From Pseudomonadota bacterium (GTDB taxonomy: Bacteria; Desulfobacterota; Desulfovibrionia; Desulfovibrionales; Desulfovibrionaceae), in assembly GCA_023438245.1 (NCBI GenBank), contig JAEXRD010000148.1:62001-126000 (forward strand): 64,000 bases of DNA, given 5' to 3'. Below are positions 1-8,424 of the stretch, piece after piece (positions within the stretch are counted from its first letter, which is position 1; each line of letters starts with the position of its first letter). A model generated the notes under the pieces. That model did no database searches, was not told the DNA's origin, and worked only from the letters and a program-made list of their open reading frames with translations. The position numbers were made by a program, and so were the translations under genes.

Positions 1-427
1 GGCGGTAGATGTGCGTGTGCCCGCCGGAGACCAGCAGGCCCAGGGCCGGGAAGGCCATGTCCTGCTCCAGGCCCGGGGCCAGCAGGTGCGCGTGCAGGTG
101 GTTCACGCCCACAAGCCGCGCGCCCGTGGACAGGCAGATGCCCTTGGCGAAGGACAGGCCCACCAGCAGGCTGCCCAGCAGCCCCGGCCCGCGCGCCACG
201 GCCACGCCGCCGATGTCGTGCGCCGTGACCCCAGCCTTGCGCAGCAGCTCGGCGAACAGGTGCGGCAGCACGCGCTGGTGCTCGCGCGAGGCGATCTCCG
301 GCACCACGCCGCCGAACACGGCGTGCATGTCGGTCTGCGAGGCCAGCACCTCGGCCACGAGCCGCCCATCGCGCACCAGCGCGACGCCGGTTTCGTCGCA
401 GGAGGTCTCGACACCCAAAACGAGCAT
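1..427 (-). CDS. tsaD: TsaD, tRNA A37 threonylcarbamoyl transferase, 5' part
   Basis: The gene runs off the left edge, so only the N-terminal 142 residues are visible. They begin [18 protein letters not shown], the ASKHA-type start of the Kae1/TsaD family, and include GVNHLHAHL, the HxxxH metal-binding motif, followed by [12 protein letters not shown]. TsaD transfers the threonylcarbamoyl group made by TsaC to A37 of ANN-decoding tRNAs, working with TsaB and TsaE; neither partner is in the window. The start lies 7 bases after the fbp stop, so the two genes are probably co-transcribed. The assignment is secure; only the 3' end is missing. Confidence 0.95.
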   Translation of the reverse strand, partial: MLVLGVETSCDETGVALVRDGRLVAEVLASQTDMHAVFGGVVPEIASREHQRVLPHLFAELLRKAGVTAHDIGGVAVARGPGLLGSLLVGLSFAKGICLSTGARLVGVNHLHAHLLAPGLEQDMAFPALGLLVSGGHTHIYR

Positions 428-434
428 GGCGCTC

Positions 435-1454
435 CTAGGACTGCTGGGCCTGGGCGTAGATTTCCTGCACCTTCTCCACGTCCTTCCTGGAGCCGATGAA
501 CAGCGGCACGCGCTGGTGCAGGTGGTCGGGCGTGATGTCCAGGATGCGGCGGTAGCCGTCGATGGCCATGCCCCCGGCCTGCTCCACGATGAAGGCCATG
601 GGCGCGGCCTCGCACATCAGCCGCAGCTTGCCGCCGGGCTTGCTGGGGTCGCGGTTGTCCGAGGGGTACAGGAAGATGCCGCCGTAGACCAGGTTGCGGT
701 GGAAGTCGCTGACCAGCGAGCCGATGTAGCGCAGGCTGTAGGGCTTGCGGTTGGTCATGGCCGCGGCCTTGAAATGCGCCAGCACGTCCAGGGTGGGCTT
801 GTCCCAGTAGTGGTAGTAGCCCTCGTTGACGCTGTAGATCTTGCCCTGGTCCGGAATGCGGATGTTGGGATGGGAGAGCAGGAACTCGCCCACGCTGGGA
901 TCGAGCGTGAAGCCGTTGACCCCGTCGCCGGTGGTGAAGACCATCATGCAGGAGGAGCCGTACAGGATGTAGCCCGCGGCCACCTGGTCCGCGCCCTTCT
1001 GCAGGATGTCGGCGCTCAGAAGCTGCGACTCGCTGGGGCTCTTGCGGCGGTAGATGGAGAAGATGGTGCCGATGCTGACGTTGGCGTCGATGTTGGAGCT
1101 GCCGTCCAGCGGGTCGAAGATCACGAAATAGTCGCCCGTGGGCAGGCCGTGGGGGATCTCGATGATGTCGGCGTTTTCCTCGCTGGCCATGGCGCACAGC
1201 GCGCCGCAGCGCGACAGGCGGTGGATCAGCACGCGGTTGGCGAACTCGTCGAGCTTCTTGACCTCCTCGCCCTGCACGTTGATGTCCCCGGTGAAGCCCA
1301 GGACGTCGAGCAGCCCGGCCTTGCTCACCTCGCGGTGGATGATCTTGGCCGAGAGGATGAGCTCGTTGAACAGGCGGGTGAAGCGTCCGGTGGCCATGGG
1401 CACCTGCTTCTGGTGCAGCAGCAGGTGCTCGGTGACGGTGATCTGCTGGGACAA
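435..1454 (-). CDS. fbp: Class I fructose-1,6-bisphosphatase
   Basis: The 339-residue product matches the normal length of class I FBPase, the gluconeogenic enzyme that hydrolyses fructose-1,6-bisphosphate to fructose 6-phosphate in the cytoplasm. The metal and phosphate site motif [10 protein letters not shown] is present near residue 115, preceded by an ASEEN segment with metal-binding acidic residues. Conserved sugar-phosphate-binding stretches such as NEGYYHYWD and [10 protein letters not shown] follow, and the C-terminus carries [15 protein letters not shown]. It sits just upstream of tsaD on the same strand. No allosteric features can be judged from sequence alone. Confidence 0.96.
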   Translation of the reverse strand: MSQQITVTEHLLLHQKQVPMATGRFTRLFNELILSAKIIHREVSKAGLLDVLGFTGDINVQGEEVKKLDEFANRVLIHRLSRCGALCAMASEENADIIEIPHGLPTGDYFVIFDPLDGSSNIDANVSIGTIFSIYRRKSPSESQLLSADILQKGADQVAAGYILYGSSCMMVFTTGDGVNGFTLDPSVGEFLLSHPNIRIPDQGKIYSVNEGYYHYWDKPTLDVLAHFKAAAMTNRKPYSLRYIGSLVSDFHRNLVYGGIFLYPSDNRDPSKPGGKLRLMCEAAPMAFIVEQAGGMAIDGYRRILDITPDHLHQRVPLFIGSRKDVEKVQEIYAQAQQS

Positions 1455-1486
1455 GGCGGTCTCCTCCGTGTGCCGGAAGTTGCGGG

Positions 1487-2359
1487 CTAGAATCCGAAGA
1501 AGGGCAGCAGGTTCACGCCCTTGTCCTCGAAGGTGGCGTTGGCGCTCTGGGTGGCGTAGACGAACTTGTCGGCCCCGATGTAGCGCGCCAGCCAGGTGAA
1601 GTGGTTGCCGCCGACCGCCATCTGGCCGTGCACGTTCTTCTTCATGATCTCCTCCCAGGGCTGGTCGAGCAGGGCCTCGGCCCCCGGGATGGGCATGGTT
1701 CCGGCGGTCCAGAGCTTCTTGGCCCGGGGATCGACGATGATCAGTTCCTCGGGCTTGGGGCAGAAGGTGAACAGCACGCGCGGGTCGAAGTGCACCACGT
1801 GCAGGCCCACGAACTCCGAACCCTCGAAGTTGGGGGTGCCGAAGTACAGCTCAGGCCCCAGCGCGGTGTAGTCCACCACGGTCTTCACCAGGGTCTCGCG
1901 CCAGATGGACTCGAACACCAGCGGCTCGGAAAAGCGCTTGAGGGGCACCGGCGGCTTGCGCACCAGGATCTCGCCCGAGGCGTCGGCCACGATGACCCCG
2001 TCCACCCAGGGGAACCGGATCAAGAGCGCGTCCATCCATTCCGGACTGGGCCGGAAATCCTGGCTGGTGGCGAAGCGCATCAGCGACATGACCTTGGCGT
2101 CCACCGGCGAGAACAGCAGGGCCAGCTTCTCCTGGTTGGGGTTCTCCCACTTGTAGCGGTTGGTGTCGATGACGGGCGCGGGGTTCATCATGTCGCGCGT
2201 CTCAAGTGCCTTGAGCCGGGCGTAGCTGCGGGTCTCGTCGAAGGAGGAGCCGAAGGCCCCGCAACCGGCGAGCAGGATGGGCAACAATAAGGCCAGCGCC
2301 GAGGCCGTCCAGGAAGCGGACGCGCGGCGCGCGGGAGAGCTGTTGGCGGTCAAAGTCAT
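1487..2359 (-). CDS. Predicted lipoprotein of unknown function
   Basis: This encodes 290 residues. The N-terminus has a basic region, a hydrophobic stretch and the lipobox LLAGC near residue 35, so the mature protein should be lipid-anchored in the cell envelope. The rest is soluble-looking, with [25 protein letters not shown] and a C-terminal aromatic tail LLPFFGF. The [14 protein letters not shown] stretch looks like part of a sensory-type alpha/beta fold, but I do not recognise the family. The start was chosen at the ATG giving a proper signal peptide; a longer reading frame upstream overlaps the TPR gene and lacks a signal. It lies between the TPR gene (14 bases upstream) and fbp, so it is likely in the same operon. 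Confidence 0.8.
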   Translation of the reverse strand: MTLTANSSPARRASASWTASALALLLPILLAGCGAFGSSFDETRSYARLKALETRDMMNPAPVIDTNRYKWENPNQEKLALLFSPVDAKVMSLMRFATSQDFRPSPEWMDALLIRFPWVDGVIVADASGEILVRKPPVPLKRFSEPLVFESIWRETLVKTVVDYTALGPELYFGTPNFEGSEFVGLHVVHFDPRVLFTFCPKPEELIIVDPRAKKLWTAGTMPIPGAEALLDQPWEEIMKKNVHGQMAVGGNHFTWLARYIGADKFVYATQSANATFEDKGVNLLPFFGF

Positions 2360-2373
2360 CCTCACAGGGTGGT

Positions 2374-3183
2374 TCACGGCCTGACGCGCGCCTCCAGGCG
2401 GCTGGCCAAGGCCTCCAGGGTGCTCATGAGGCGGTTCTTGGCGTGCTTGCCGAAGGGGTCCTGCTGGGCAGGGGCCGGGGAGCCGGGGGTCTGGATCTCG
2501 GCCAGGCCGTCTTCCATGCTGCGGATGCGCCCGGTCAGCTCCTGCTTCTCGCGCTCGTCCAGGGAACGGCCCCAGAGCTCGCGGTAAATGCCCAGCGCGC
2601 CCACGTAGTCGCCCTGCGAGGCCAGCAGGTCGGCCATGGTGCGCGTGCGGAAGCTGCCGGTGTCCGCCTTGGGGCCGGTGTAGGGGGCGTCCTCCTGGGC
2701 GGGCGCCGTGGCGGCGGCCATGTCGGCCATGGGCACGCGCGGCGATTTCTGGGCCCGGTGCTTCAGCGGGCCGAGCAGGCGCTCGGTGAGCGGCCCCAGG
2801 CCCTCGATGACCACGTCGGTCCACTTGATGGGCTTGTCGGAAAAATGCGAGGCCGCGAGCATCAGGAACACGGCGAAATCGCGGTCCTTCTCGGCCACGC
2901 GCTGGGCCCACAGCGACCAGAAGGCCGGGTAGCGCTCCAGCGGCTTGGTCACCAGCGGCAGCTGGGCTCCCGCCTCCTCCCAGTGCTCCAGGCGCACCAG
3001 CAGCTGGATGAGCAGCAGCCGGGCCTCCAGCGTGTCGGGGTGCCGGTCCAGGCCCTGGCGCAGGGTCTTGACGGCGTCCTCAAGCTGCCCGGTCTCCACA
3101 AAGAGCTTGGCCAGCGGAAAGAAGATCCGCGACCCCGGCTCCAGGGCCAGAACCTCCTGGTACCACTCAATCTTTCTTCTCAT
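2374..3183 (-). CDS. TPR-repeat protein
   Basis: The 269-residue product is helical and begins with two or three tetratricopeptide-like units (residues about 1-75: EWYQEVLALEPGSRIFFPLA, TGQLEDAVKTLRQGLDRHPD, then LEARLLLIQLLVRLEHWEEA). A further unit lies near residue 185 (LASQGDYVGALGIYRELWGR). A proline- and alanine-rich linker separates the two parts. TPRs mediate protein-protein contacts; the partner is unknown. Its start overlaps the end of the upstream FtsB/DivIC-like gene by 17 bases, so translation is probably coupled. No signal peptide is visible, which suggests the cytoplasm. Confidence 0.85.
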   Translation of the reverse strand: MRRKIEWYQEVLALEPGSRIFFPLAKLFVETGQLEDAVKTLRQGLDRHPDTLEARLLLIQLLVRLEHWEEAGAQLPLVTKPLERYPAFWSLWAQRVAEKDRDFAVFLMLAASHFSDKPIKWTDVVIEGLGPLTERLLGPLKHRAQKSPRVPMADMAAATAPAQEDAPYTGPKADTGSFRTRTMADLLASQGDYVGALGIYRELWGRSLDEREKQELTGRIRSMEDGLAEIQTPGSPAPAQQDPFGKHAKNRLMSTLEALASRLEARVRP

Positions 3184-3487
3184 CGTCCTCGGCTCCCTGG
3201 GGGGCGTCCCCCCTGCCTGAGAAGATGTACAGCACTTCGTTTTCCTTCACGTAGTTCATCCGGTCGCGGATGATCATCTCCTGGTACGCCCTGTCGGACT
3301 TCAGACGCCGGATCTCCTTGCTCAGTTCCAGGCTCTTGGCGTCTATTTCCTGAAGCTGCTGGCGCAGCTTTGCGGCGCGTGCGCGCATGTTCATGTAGGC
3401 GAACAGTCCGTGCTCGCTCCAGACCAGCCGGAACAGCAGCACGACGTTGACCACGACGAGGACAATGAGCAGCACTCTCTTGGCCAT
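3167..3487 (-). CDS. FtsB/DivIC-like septum formation initiator
   Basis: The 106-residue protein has the FtsB/DivIC layout: a single N-terminal membrane segment (about residues 5-22), then a coiled coil (about 35-68, MRARAAKLRQQLQEIDAKSL onward), then a short extracytoplasmic tail containing RDRMNYVKENEVLYIF, the signature end of the family. Members act in the divisome with FtsL and FtsQ to connect septal peptidoglycan synthesis to the FtsZ ring. The charged C-terminus (DDEKKD) overlaps the following TPR gene by 17 bases. FtsB-family assignment is good; which paralogue it is cannot be said. Confidence 0.85.
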   Translation of the reverse strand: MAKRVLLIVLVVVNVVLLFRLVWSEHGLFAYMNMRARAAKLRQQLQEIDAKSLELSKEIRRLKSDRAYQEMIIRDRMNYVKENEVLYIFSGRGDAPQGAEDDEKKD

Positions 3488-3494
3488 GCCCCGC

Positions 3495-3770
3495 TCACTG
3501 CAGCAGCGCCGCGCCGGACCTGGCCGGGCGCGCCTGGGAGAGCGGCACGCGCAGCTCCTCCAGGAAGCTTGAGGTTGCGGTCTCCACGCGCAGCACGTCC
3601 TCCTCGCTCAACACCACTGTATCGATCTTTTGGAGGAATTCCTTAAGCACCGAGAACTCGGCCAGAAGACTCTTGCCAAGCTCCATGCGCTCCAGCTCCG
3701 GCTCCAGCTCCAGGATGGTCTGGAGACAGTTGGAGATCCGCGCCATATGGCTGCTGCTCGTCCTGTTCAT
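3495..3770 (-). CDS. Small predicted helical protein, unknown function
   Basis: A 91-residue open frame that I do not recognise. It is rich in Leu and Glu (LELEPELERMELGKSLLAEF, then VLKEFLQKIDTVVLSEEDVL) and predicted helical, without signal peptide or membrane segment. It lies 7 bases before the FtsB-like gene and 34 bases after pgsA, in the same direction, which supports a real gene in an envelope/division operon. Translation could begin at the first ATG or at an ATG eight codons later; neither has a strong Shine-Dalgarno. Confidence 0.65.
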   Translation of the reverse strand: MNRTSSSHMARISNCLQTILELEPELERMELGKSLLAEFSVLKEFLQKIDTVVLSEEDVLRVETATSSFLEELRVPLSQARPARSGAALLQ

Positions 3771-3804
3771 GCGAAATTCCCGTCTGTCCCGTTCCGGCCT
3801 ATGG

Positions 3805-4365
3805 TCATTCGACCTGTAACCAATTTTTGTAGAAATTGTACAGATAATTCGCGCCGGAAAAAACAGTAAGCACTAAAGCCAGATACAAAAGGAGCATGCC
3901 CGGCGGATGGGGATCGAAGCCCAGGATGGGATAGTGCGCCAGAAGCGGCGCCAGGGCCATGCTCTGCACGATGGTCTTGAGCTTGCCGAAGCGGTCCGCC
4001 GCGATGACGATGCCCTTGTCCGCCGCGACCCCGCGCATTCCCGTCACGGCCAGCTCGCGGCAGATGATGACCACCACGATCCAGCCCGGAACCCAGGTCA
4101 GCTCCACCAGCATGATCAGCACCGAGCCGATGAGCAGCTTGTCCGCCAGCGGGTCCAGGAACTTGCCCAGGTTGGTGATGAGGTTGCGCGTGCGGGCGAT
4201 GTAGCCGTCGGCCATGTCCGTGAGAGAGGCCAGCACGAACAGCCCCGAGGCCGCCCACGCCGCGATGACGGTCTGGTGGGCCTGCTCGATGGAGAGCAGC
4301 ACCACGATGACCGGCACGGCGAAGATGCGCGCCAGGGTGAGCATGTTGGCCAGGTTCAAGTCCAC
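3805..4365 (-). CDS. pgsA: CDP-diacylglycerol--glycerol-3-phosphate 3-phosphatidyltransferase
   Basis: The 186-residue integral membrane protein carries the complete CDP-alcohol phosphatidyltransferase signature around residues 50-76: DMADGYIAR, then GKFLDPLADK, matching DxxDGxxARx(7-8)GxxxDxxxD. It makes phosphatidylglycerol phosphate from CDP-diacylglycerol and glycerol 3-phosphate, the committed step to PG and cardiolipin. Several hydrophobic helices cover the rest. The start is a GTG preceded by GGGAG five bases away. A second CDP-alcohol transferase is encoded at 56339-56956, so substrate specificity between the two is inferred. This one has the more typical PgsA length and the N-terminus NLANMLTLARIFAVP. 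Confidence 0.9.
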   Translation of the reverse strand: MDLNLANMLTLARIFAVPVIVVLLSIEQAHQTVIAAWAASGLFVLASLTDMADGYIARTRNLITNLGKFLDPLADKLLIGSVLIMLVELTWVPGWIVVVIICRELAVTGMRGVAADKGIVIAADRFGKLKTIVQSMALAPLLAHYPILGFDPHPPGMLLLYLALVLTVFSGANYLYNFYKNWLQVE

Positions 4366-4382
4366 GGACGCTCCCTACCCTT

Positions 4383-5267
4383 CTACCGGTGCACGGTGGA
4401 GGCCGCCTCCAGGCTGGTCATGGCCGCCTGGGCCACGCGGTCGCCCAGCTGCAGCAGCGCGCGCTTGGCCGGGCTGTCGCCCTCCATGAGCACCACGGGG
4501 ATGCCGATGTCGCCCGCCACGACGGTGGCCGGGTCCAGCGGAATGGCGCCCAGGAAGTCCAGGCCGTACTGGTCGGCCAGGTCCTTGCCGCCGCCCTTCT
4601 TGAACAGGTCGATGTCCTTGCCGCAGTGCGGGCAGGCCAGGCCGCTCATGTTCTCCACCACGCCCAGGATGTTGGCCTGGGCGTACTGCAGGAAGTTGAT
4701 GGCCTTGCGCACGTCGGCCAGCGAGACCTCCTGCGGGGTGGTGACCACCACGGCCAGGGCCTCGGGGATGAGCTTGAGCACGGTCATGGGCTCGTCGCCG
4801 GTGCCCGGGGGCGAGTCCACCACCAGGAAGTCCAGCTCGCCCCAGTGCACGTCGGAGATGAACTGGCGGATGGCCGAGGTCTTCATGGGGCCGCGCCACA
4901 GCACGGCCTGGTCGGGGTCCAGCAGCAGCGACTCCATGGACACCACGTGCAGGTTGTCGTTGTAGCGCTTGGGCTTCACCTGGCTGCCCTTGTCGGTCTC
5001 CAGCTGGCCCTTCAGGCCCAGCAGGCGCGGCACGCTGGGGCCGTGGATGTCCACGTCGATGAGACCGACCTTGTAGCCCTTGGCGGCCAGCGCCGCCGCG
5101 ATGTTCACGGAAACCGAGCTCTTGCCCACGCCGCCCTTGCCGCTCATGACGAAGAGCTTGAAGCGGATGCGGCCAAGGGTGGAGGAAATCTGCCTGTCCT
5201 GAAGCTGTATCTTGAGGTCCGCCTGGCCTTGGCCGGGGGAACAGGAACCGCCGCTGCACGAACTCAC
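4383..5267 (-). CDS. Mrp/NBP35-family Fe-S cluster carrier ATPase
   Basis: The 294-residue product is a MinD-like P-loop ATPase of the Mrp/ApbC/NBP35 group, which assembles and transfers Fe-S clusters. The deviant Walker A motif SGKGGVGKSS lies near residues 42-51, followed by GLIDVDIHGPSVPRLLG and VVDSPPGTGDEP. The CxxC motif in GLACPHCGKD is the usual cluster ligand pair, and the N-terminus has extra cysteines (SSCSGGSC). I chose a GTG start because GGAGA precedes it by seven bases; an upstream ATG in the same frame would add 17 arginine-rich residues without a ribosome site. It lies between pcm and pgsA on the same strand. Confidence 0.92.
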   Translation of the reverse strand: MSSCSGGSCSPGQGQADLKIQLQDRQISSTLGRIRFKLFVMSGKGGVGKSSVSVNIAAALAAKGYKVGLIDVDIHGPSVPRLLGLKGQLETDKGSQVKPKRYNDNLHVVSMESLLLDPDQAVLWRGPMKTSAIRQFISDVHWGELDFLVVDSPPGTGDEPMTVLKLIPEALAVVVTTPQEVSLADVRKAINFLQYAQANILGVVENMSGLACPHCGKDIDLFKKGGGKDLADQYGLDFLGAIPLDPATVVAGDIGIPVVLMEGDSPAKRALLQLGDRVAQAAMTSLEAASTVHR

Positions 5268-5363
5268 GATCTTGTCTCCTGCAAAAAGGATGGCGCGGCG
5301 TGGCCGCGCGAAGTGCATAAGTATGTCTGATTTCAGCGCCGGTGTAAACGGCGGGGATGGGGG

Positions 5364-6008
5364 CTACCAGCCGTGGGCGCCCACAAGGTCCACGAACTGC
5401 ACGCCGCAGATCTCGCTCTGCCGGGCCTGGCCGCCGGTCTTCTCCACCAGCACCAGGCACTGGGTGCGCCGGGTGGCCCCGACGGGAATCACCAGCCTGC
5501 CGCCCTCGGCCAACTGGTCCACCAGGGGCTGGGGCACCTCGGGGCCGCCCGCGGTGACCATGACGCGGTCGAAGGGCGCGGCGCTGGGCCAGCCCAGGGT
5601 GCCGTCGTCGAGCTTCACGTGCACGTTGAACAGCCCCATGCCGCGCAGGCGGTCGCGGGCGGATTCGCACAGGCCCGGGATGCGCTCCACGGTGTACACG
5701 TCCGCGCCCAGGCGCCCCAGCACGGCGGCCTGGTAGCCCGAGCCGGTGCCGATCTCCAGCACCTTCATGCCCGGTTCCACCTTGAGCAGCTCGGTCATGA
5801 GCGCCACCATGTAGGGCTGGGAGATGGTCTGGCCCTCGCCGATGGGCAGCGGGTTGTCCATGTAGGCTTGCCTGGCCAGCGCCTCCTGCACGAAGAGATG
5901 CCGGGGCACCTCGCCCATGACGGCGAGGACGCGGGGATCGGCGATGCCGCGCGCCACAAGCTGTTCGGCGACCATGCGCTCACGCTGCCGCCGGGGATCT
6001 ACCCGCAT
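5364..6008 (-). CDS. pcm: Protein-L-isoaspartate O-methyltransferase
   Basis: This 214-residue enzyme methylates L-isoaspartyl residues formed by spontaneous damage, starting their repair. SAM motif I appears as [16 protein letters not shown] (about residues 83-98). The family hallmarks [20 protein letters not shown] and [13 protein letters not shown] precede it, and the post-motif [12 protein letters not shown] and GGRLVIPVG follow. The ATG start was preferred over a GTG three codons earlier because AAGGTGG lies five bases upstream. It is the first gene of the minus-strand run that continues to the left edge. Confidence 0.96.
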   Translation of the reverse strand: MRVDPRRQRERMVAEQLVARGIADPRVLAVMGEVPRHLFVQEALARQAYMDNPLPIGEGQTISQPYMVALMTELLKVEPGMKVLEIGTGSGYQAAVLGRLGADVYTVERIPGLCESARDRLRGMGLFNVHVKLDDGTLGWPSAAPFDRVMVTAGGPEVPQPLVDQLAEGGRLVIPVGATRRTQCLVLVEKTGGQARQSEICGVQFVDLVGAHGW

Positions 6009-6195
6009 ACCTGCCACCTTGGATTTCTGCTGAAATAGCCAAACAGTGCTGACCAGAAAACACTACGCAAGTCAACATCCGAACCTTGCCAGGCCCCGTC
6101 CGGCCCGGTCTCCGGCTTGACACGCCCGTGCTTTCCTGAAACAAAATCAGTGGCGGCACCGGGCCGCGCAACATCAAATTCGGAGGGAGAAGGCC

Positions 6196-6633
6196 ATGTT
6201 CAAGATTCGAGAGCTCATGACCAGCCCGGTCTACTCCCTTCGCGAGACCGACACCCTGCAGAGCGCCCGCGCCCTCATGGACAAGCGGCGCATCCGCCAC
6301 GTGCCCATCACCACAGGCGACAACGTCTTCAGCGGACTCATCACCAACCGCGACGTGCTGGCCAACACCATCTCGCACCTGGCGGGCATCGACCCCGACA
6401 CCCAGAACGAGATCGACGCCGGCATCCCCCTCAAGGAGATCATGCGCACCGACGTGCGCACCATCGGCCCCGACGAGCTGGTGAAGGACGCCGCCTTCAT
6501 CCTGTACAGGAACAAGTACGGCTGCCTGCCCGTGGTCGACGACGGCAAGCTCGTCGGCATCGTCACCGAGGCGGACTTCCTCCAGCTCACCGTCCAGCTT
6601 CTGGAGGCCATGGACCAGGCCGAGAAGGCCTAG
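6196..6633 (+). CDS. CBS domain pair protein
   Basis: The 145-residue protein consists of two CBS motifs. The first is MFKIRELMTSPVYSLRETDT through GLITNRDVL; the second is IMRTDVRTIGPDELVKDAAF through LVGIVTEADFL. Such stand-alone Bateman modules bind adenosyl nucleotides and act as energy sensors or regulators of other proteins; the partner here is unknown. A strong Shine-Dalgarno (GGAGGGAGAAGG) precedes the ATG. It diverges from pcm, and the 187-base gap between them should hold both promoters; I could not identify convincing elements in it. Confidence 0.9.
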   Translation: MFKIRELMTSPVYSLRETDTLQSARALMDKRRIRHVPITTGDNVFSGLITNRDVLANTISHLAGIDPDTQNEIDAGIPLKEIMRTDVRTIGPDELVKDAAFILYRNKYGCLPVVDDGKLVGIVTEADFLQLTVQLLEAMDQAEKA

Positions 6634-6691
6634 CCATCCCCGGAGCGCTTACCTGTCACGCCGCCGCTGGCGGTCTCCCACCCAGGCAATC

Positions 6692-8035
6692 ATGAAGGAC
6701 TTGTCCATGGAAAAGAAAGGTTCCGGCGCGCTGTTGCGCAATTTGGCCATCCTGCTCGTGCTGGCCCTGGTGGGCATGGCGGGCTTCTTCTTCATTCTCG
6801 ACGGCAGCCCGGCGGTCCTGCACCTGACGCCCGAGGGCGAGTTCGCCTCCTACGGCACGGACTTCTCCCTGCGGCTGAAGAGCAAGAACTCCCCGCTCAA
6901 GTCCGTCACCGTGGCCGCCACCCAGGACGGCAAGCGCGTGGAATTCATCAACCGCGCCTTCGCCAACGCCACCATGGAGCACACCGAGGTGTTCCGCCTG
7001 CCGCGCGAGTCCGGCTTCAAGGACGGCCCGGTGGAGCTGACCATCGAGGCCCGCGTCAACTCCTGGCTGGCCTTCATGGGCCGGGGCAAGTCGAGCATCA
7101 TCAAGAAGCTCACCCTCGACCTGACCCCGCCCAGGCTGAACATCAACTCCGGCATCCACAACGTGAACCAGGGCGGCAGCGGCGCGGTGAGCTTCACCGT
7201 GAACAAGCCCGTGGAGCGCGCGGGCGTGGCCGTGGGCGAGCTGTTCTTCCCGGCCTTCCAGCAGAAGGGCGGCGAGTTCGTGTGCTTCTTCGCCATGCCG
7301 CTGGATATGGCGCCCTCCTCCTTCCACCCCAAGGTGGTGGCCCGCGACAAGGCCGGAAACGAGGTGGCCCAGAGCCTGCAGACCTTCGCCATTCCCAAGA
7401 CCTTCAAGTCCGACAAGCTGAACATCCCGGACAGCTTCCTTGAGAGCAAGATGAGCCAGTACACGGCCATGTATCCCAAGGCCAAGACGCCGCTGGAGAT
7501 CTACAAGGTGGTGAACAGCGAGCTGCGCCAGCAGAACGTGGAGCAGCTCAAGAAGGTCGGCCAGGACACCGCGCCCACGCAGCTGTGGAGCGGGACCTTC
7601 CTGCGCCTGCCCAACGCCGCCGGCCGCGCCGGGTTCGGCGATGCCCGCGACTACTACTACGGCAACGAGAAGATCGACCACCAGACCCACATGGGCGCGG
7701 ACCTGGCCAGCGTGGCCAACGCCCCCGTGCCCGCCGCCAACACCGGTCGGGTGGTCATGGCCGAGTTCTTCGGCATCTACGGCAACTGCGTCATCATCGA
7801 CCACGGCCTGGGCCTGCAGAGCCTCTACTCCCACCTGGACGCCATCGACGTGCAGAAGGGCCAGGAGGTGCAGAAGGGCCAGATCATCGGCAAGACCGGC
7901 ACCACGGGCCTGGCCGGTGGCGACCACCTGCACTTCGGCATGGTGGTGCACGGCATCCAGGTCAGCCCCATCGAGTGGTGGGACGACCACTGGATCAAGG
8001 ACAACATCCAGCACCACCTGACACCGGGCAAGTAG
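6692..8035 (+). CDS. M23 family metallopeptidase
   Basis: The 447-residue protein has one N-terminal membrane anchor (about residues 17-38) and a large Ig-like/unknown region. It ends in a C-terminal LytM/M23 domain with the zinc motifs QTHMGADLAS (HxxxD) and GDHLHFGMVVHG (HxH). M23 enzymes cut peptidoglycan cross-bridges; with a single anchor it should face the periplasm. Translation may start at the ATG given or at an ATG five codons later, where GGA is better spaced. The last 60 bases reappear, decayed, at 10727-10786 beyond the next two genes. Confidence 0.9.
   Translation: MKDLSMEKKGSGALLRNLAILLVLALVGMAGFFFILDGSPAVLHLTPEGEFASYGTDFSLRLKSKNSPLKSVTVAATQDGKRVEFINRAFANATMEHTEVFRLPRESGFKDGPVELTIEARVNSWLAFMGRGKSSIIKKLTLDLTPPRLNINSGIHNVNQGGSGAVSFTVNKPVERAGVAVGELFFPAFQQKGGEFVCFFAMPLDMAPSSFHPKVVARDKAGNEVAQSLQTFAIPKTFKSDKLNIPDSFLESKMSQYTAMYPKAKTPLEIYKVVNSELRQQNVEQLKKVGQDTAPTQLWSGTFLRLPNAAGRAGFGDARDYYYGNEKIDHQTHMGADLASVANAPVPAANTGRVVMAEFFGIYGNCVIIDHGLGLQSLYSHLDAIDVQKGQEVQKGQIIGKTGTTGLAGGDHLHFGMVVHGIQVSPIEWWDDHWIKDNIQHHLTPGK
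7976..8035 (+). repeat. Direct repeat, copy 1 (3' end of the M23 gene)
   Basis: These 60 bases match 10727-10786 at 55 positions in the same orientation. Copy 1 is the functional end of the M23 gene (WWDDHWIKDNIQHHLTPGK then stop). The two copies bracket the thaumatin-like gene and its lipoprotein partner. Confidence 0.9.
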
Positions 8036-8424
8036 CACAAGACATGAGCCGGGGGCCGGTGCCCCCTCCCCTCCACTCACGAGCATTCCGCCAGAAGGGC
8101 CCGGTCGAGCTTTGCCCGGCCGGGCCTGCGCAATTTCCGGCCTGGCCATGCAGCCCTCACCCTTCAGCAGAGCTCAATCACGGCCAGCTCACCCGCAGCT
8201 TGGACGTTGCGTCTTCCACAAGCCGGCACGGCTGCGGCGCTGCACGCCAGCGCACGTTCCGCACAGGCTCATGCCCCTCGGTATTCTCATTTGTATTGCA
8301 TCGTTGTGCCGGCATATGCTACGAGTTCGTATACGTATTCAGGCCGTTGCACACGCAGGAGAACCCAAGGGGTTCCCCTGGCGCCGCGCAGGCGAGCTCG
8401 ACGCACCACAGGGAGGCCCGCAAC
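8036..8424 (+). other. Intergenic region before the thaumatin-like gene
   Basis: About 390 bases without a supported gene. It opens with a hairpin at 8051-8066 (GGGGGC, loop CGGT, GCCCCC) that has no T run and may weakly end the M23 transcript. A second GC hairpin (GGCCCGG paired with CCGGGCC) lies around 8098-8128. From about 8285 the sequence turns AT-richer and holds a promoter-like element. Short frames crossing it show no coding character. Confidence 0.6.
8291..8320 (+). promoter_or_regulatory. Putative sigma-70 promoter for the thaumatin-like cassette
   Basis: TTGTAT and TATGCT are separated by 18 bases in the only AT-rich pocket of the intergenic region, about 105 bases before the start codon. 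A short palindrome around CGTATACG lies just downstream. This is a pattern match only. Confidence 0.4.
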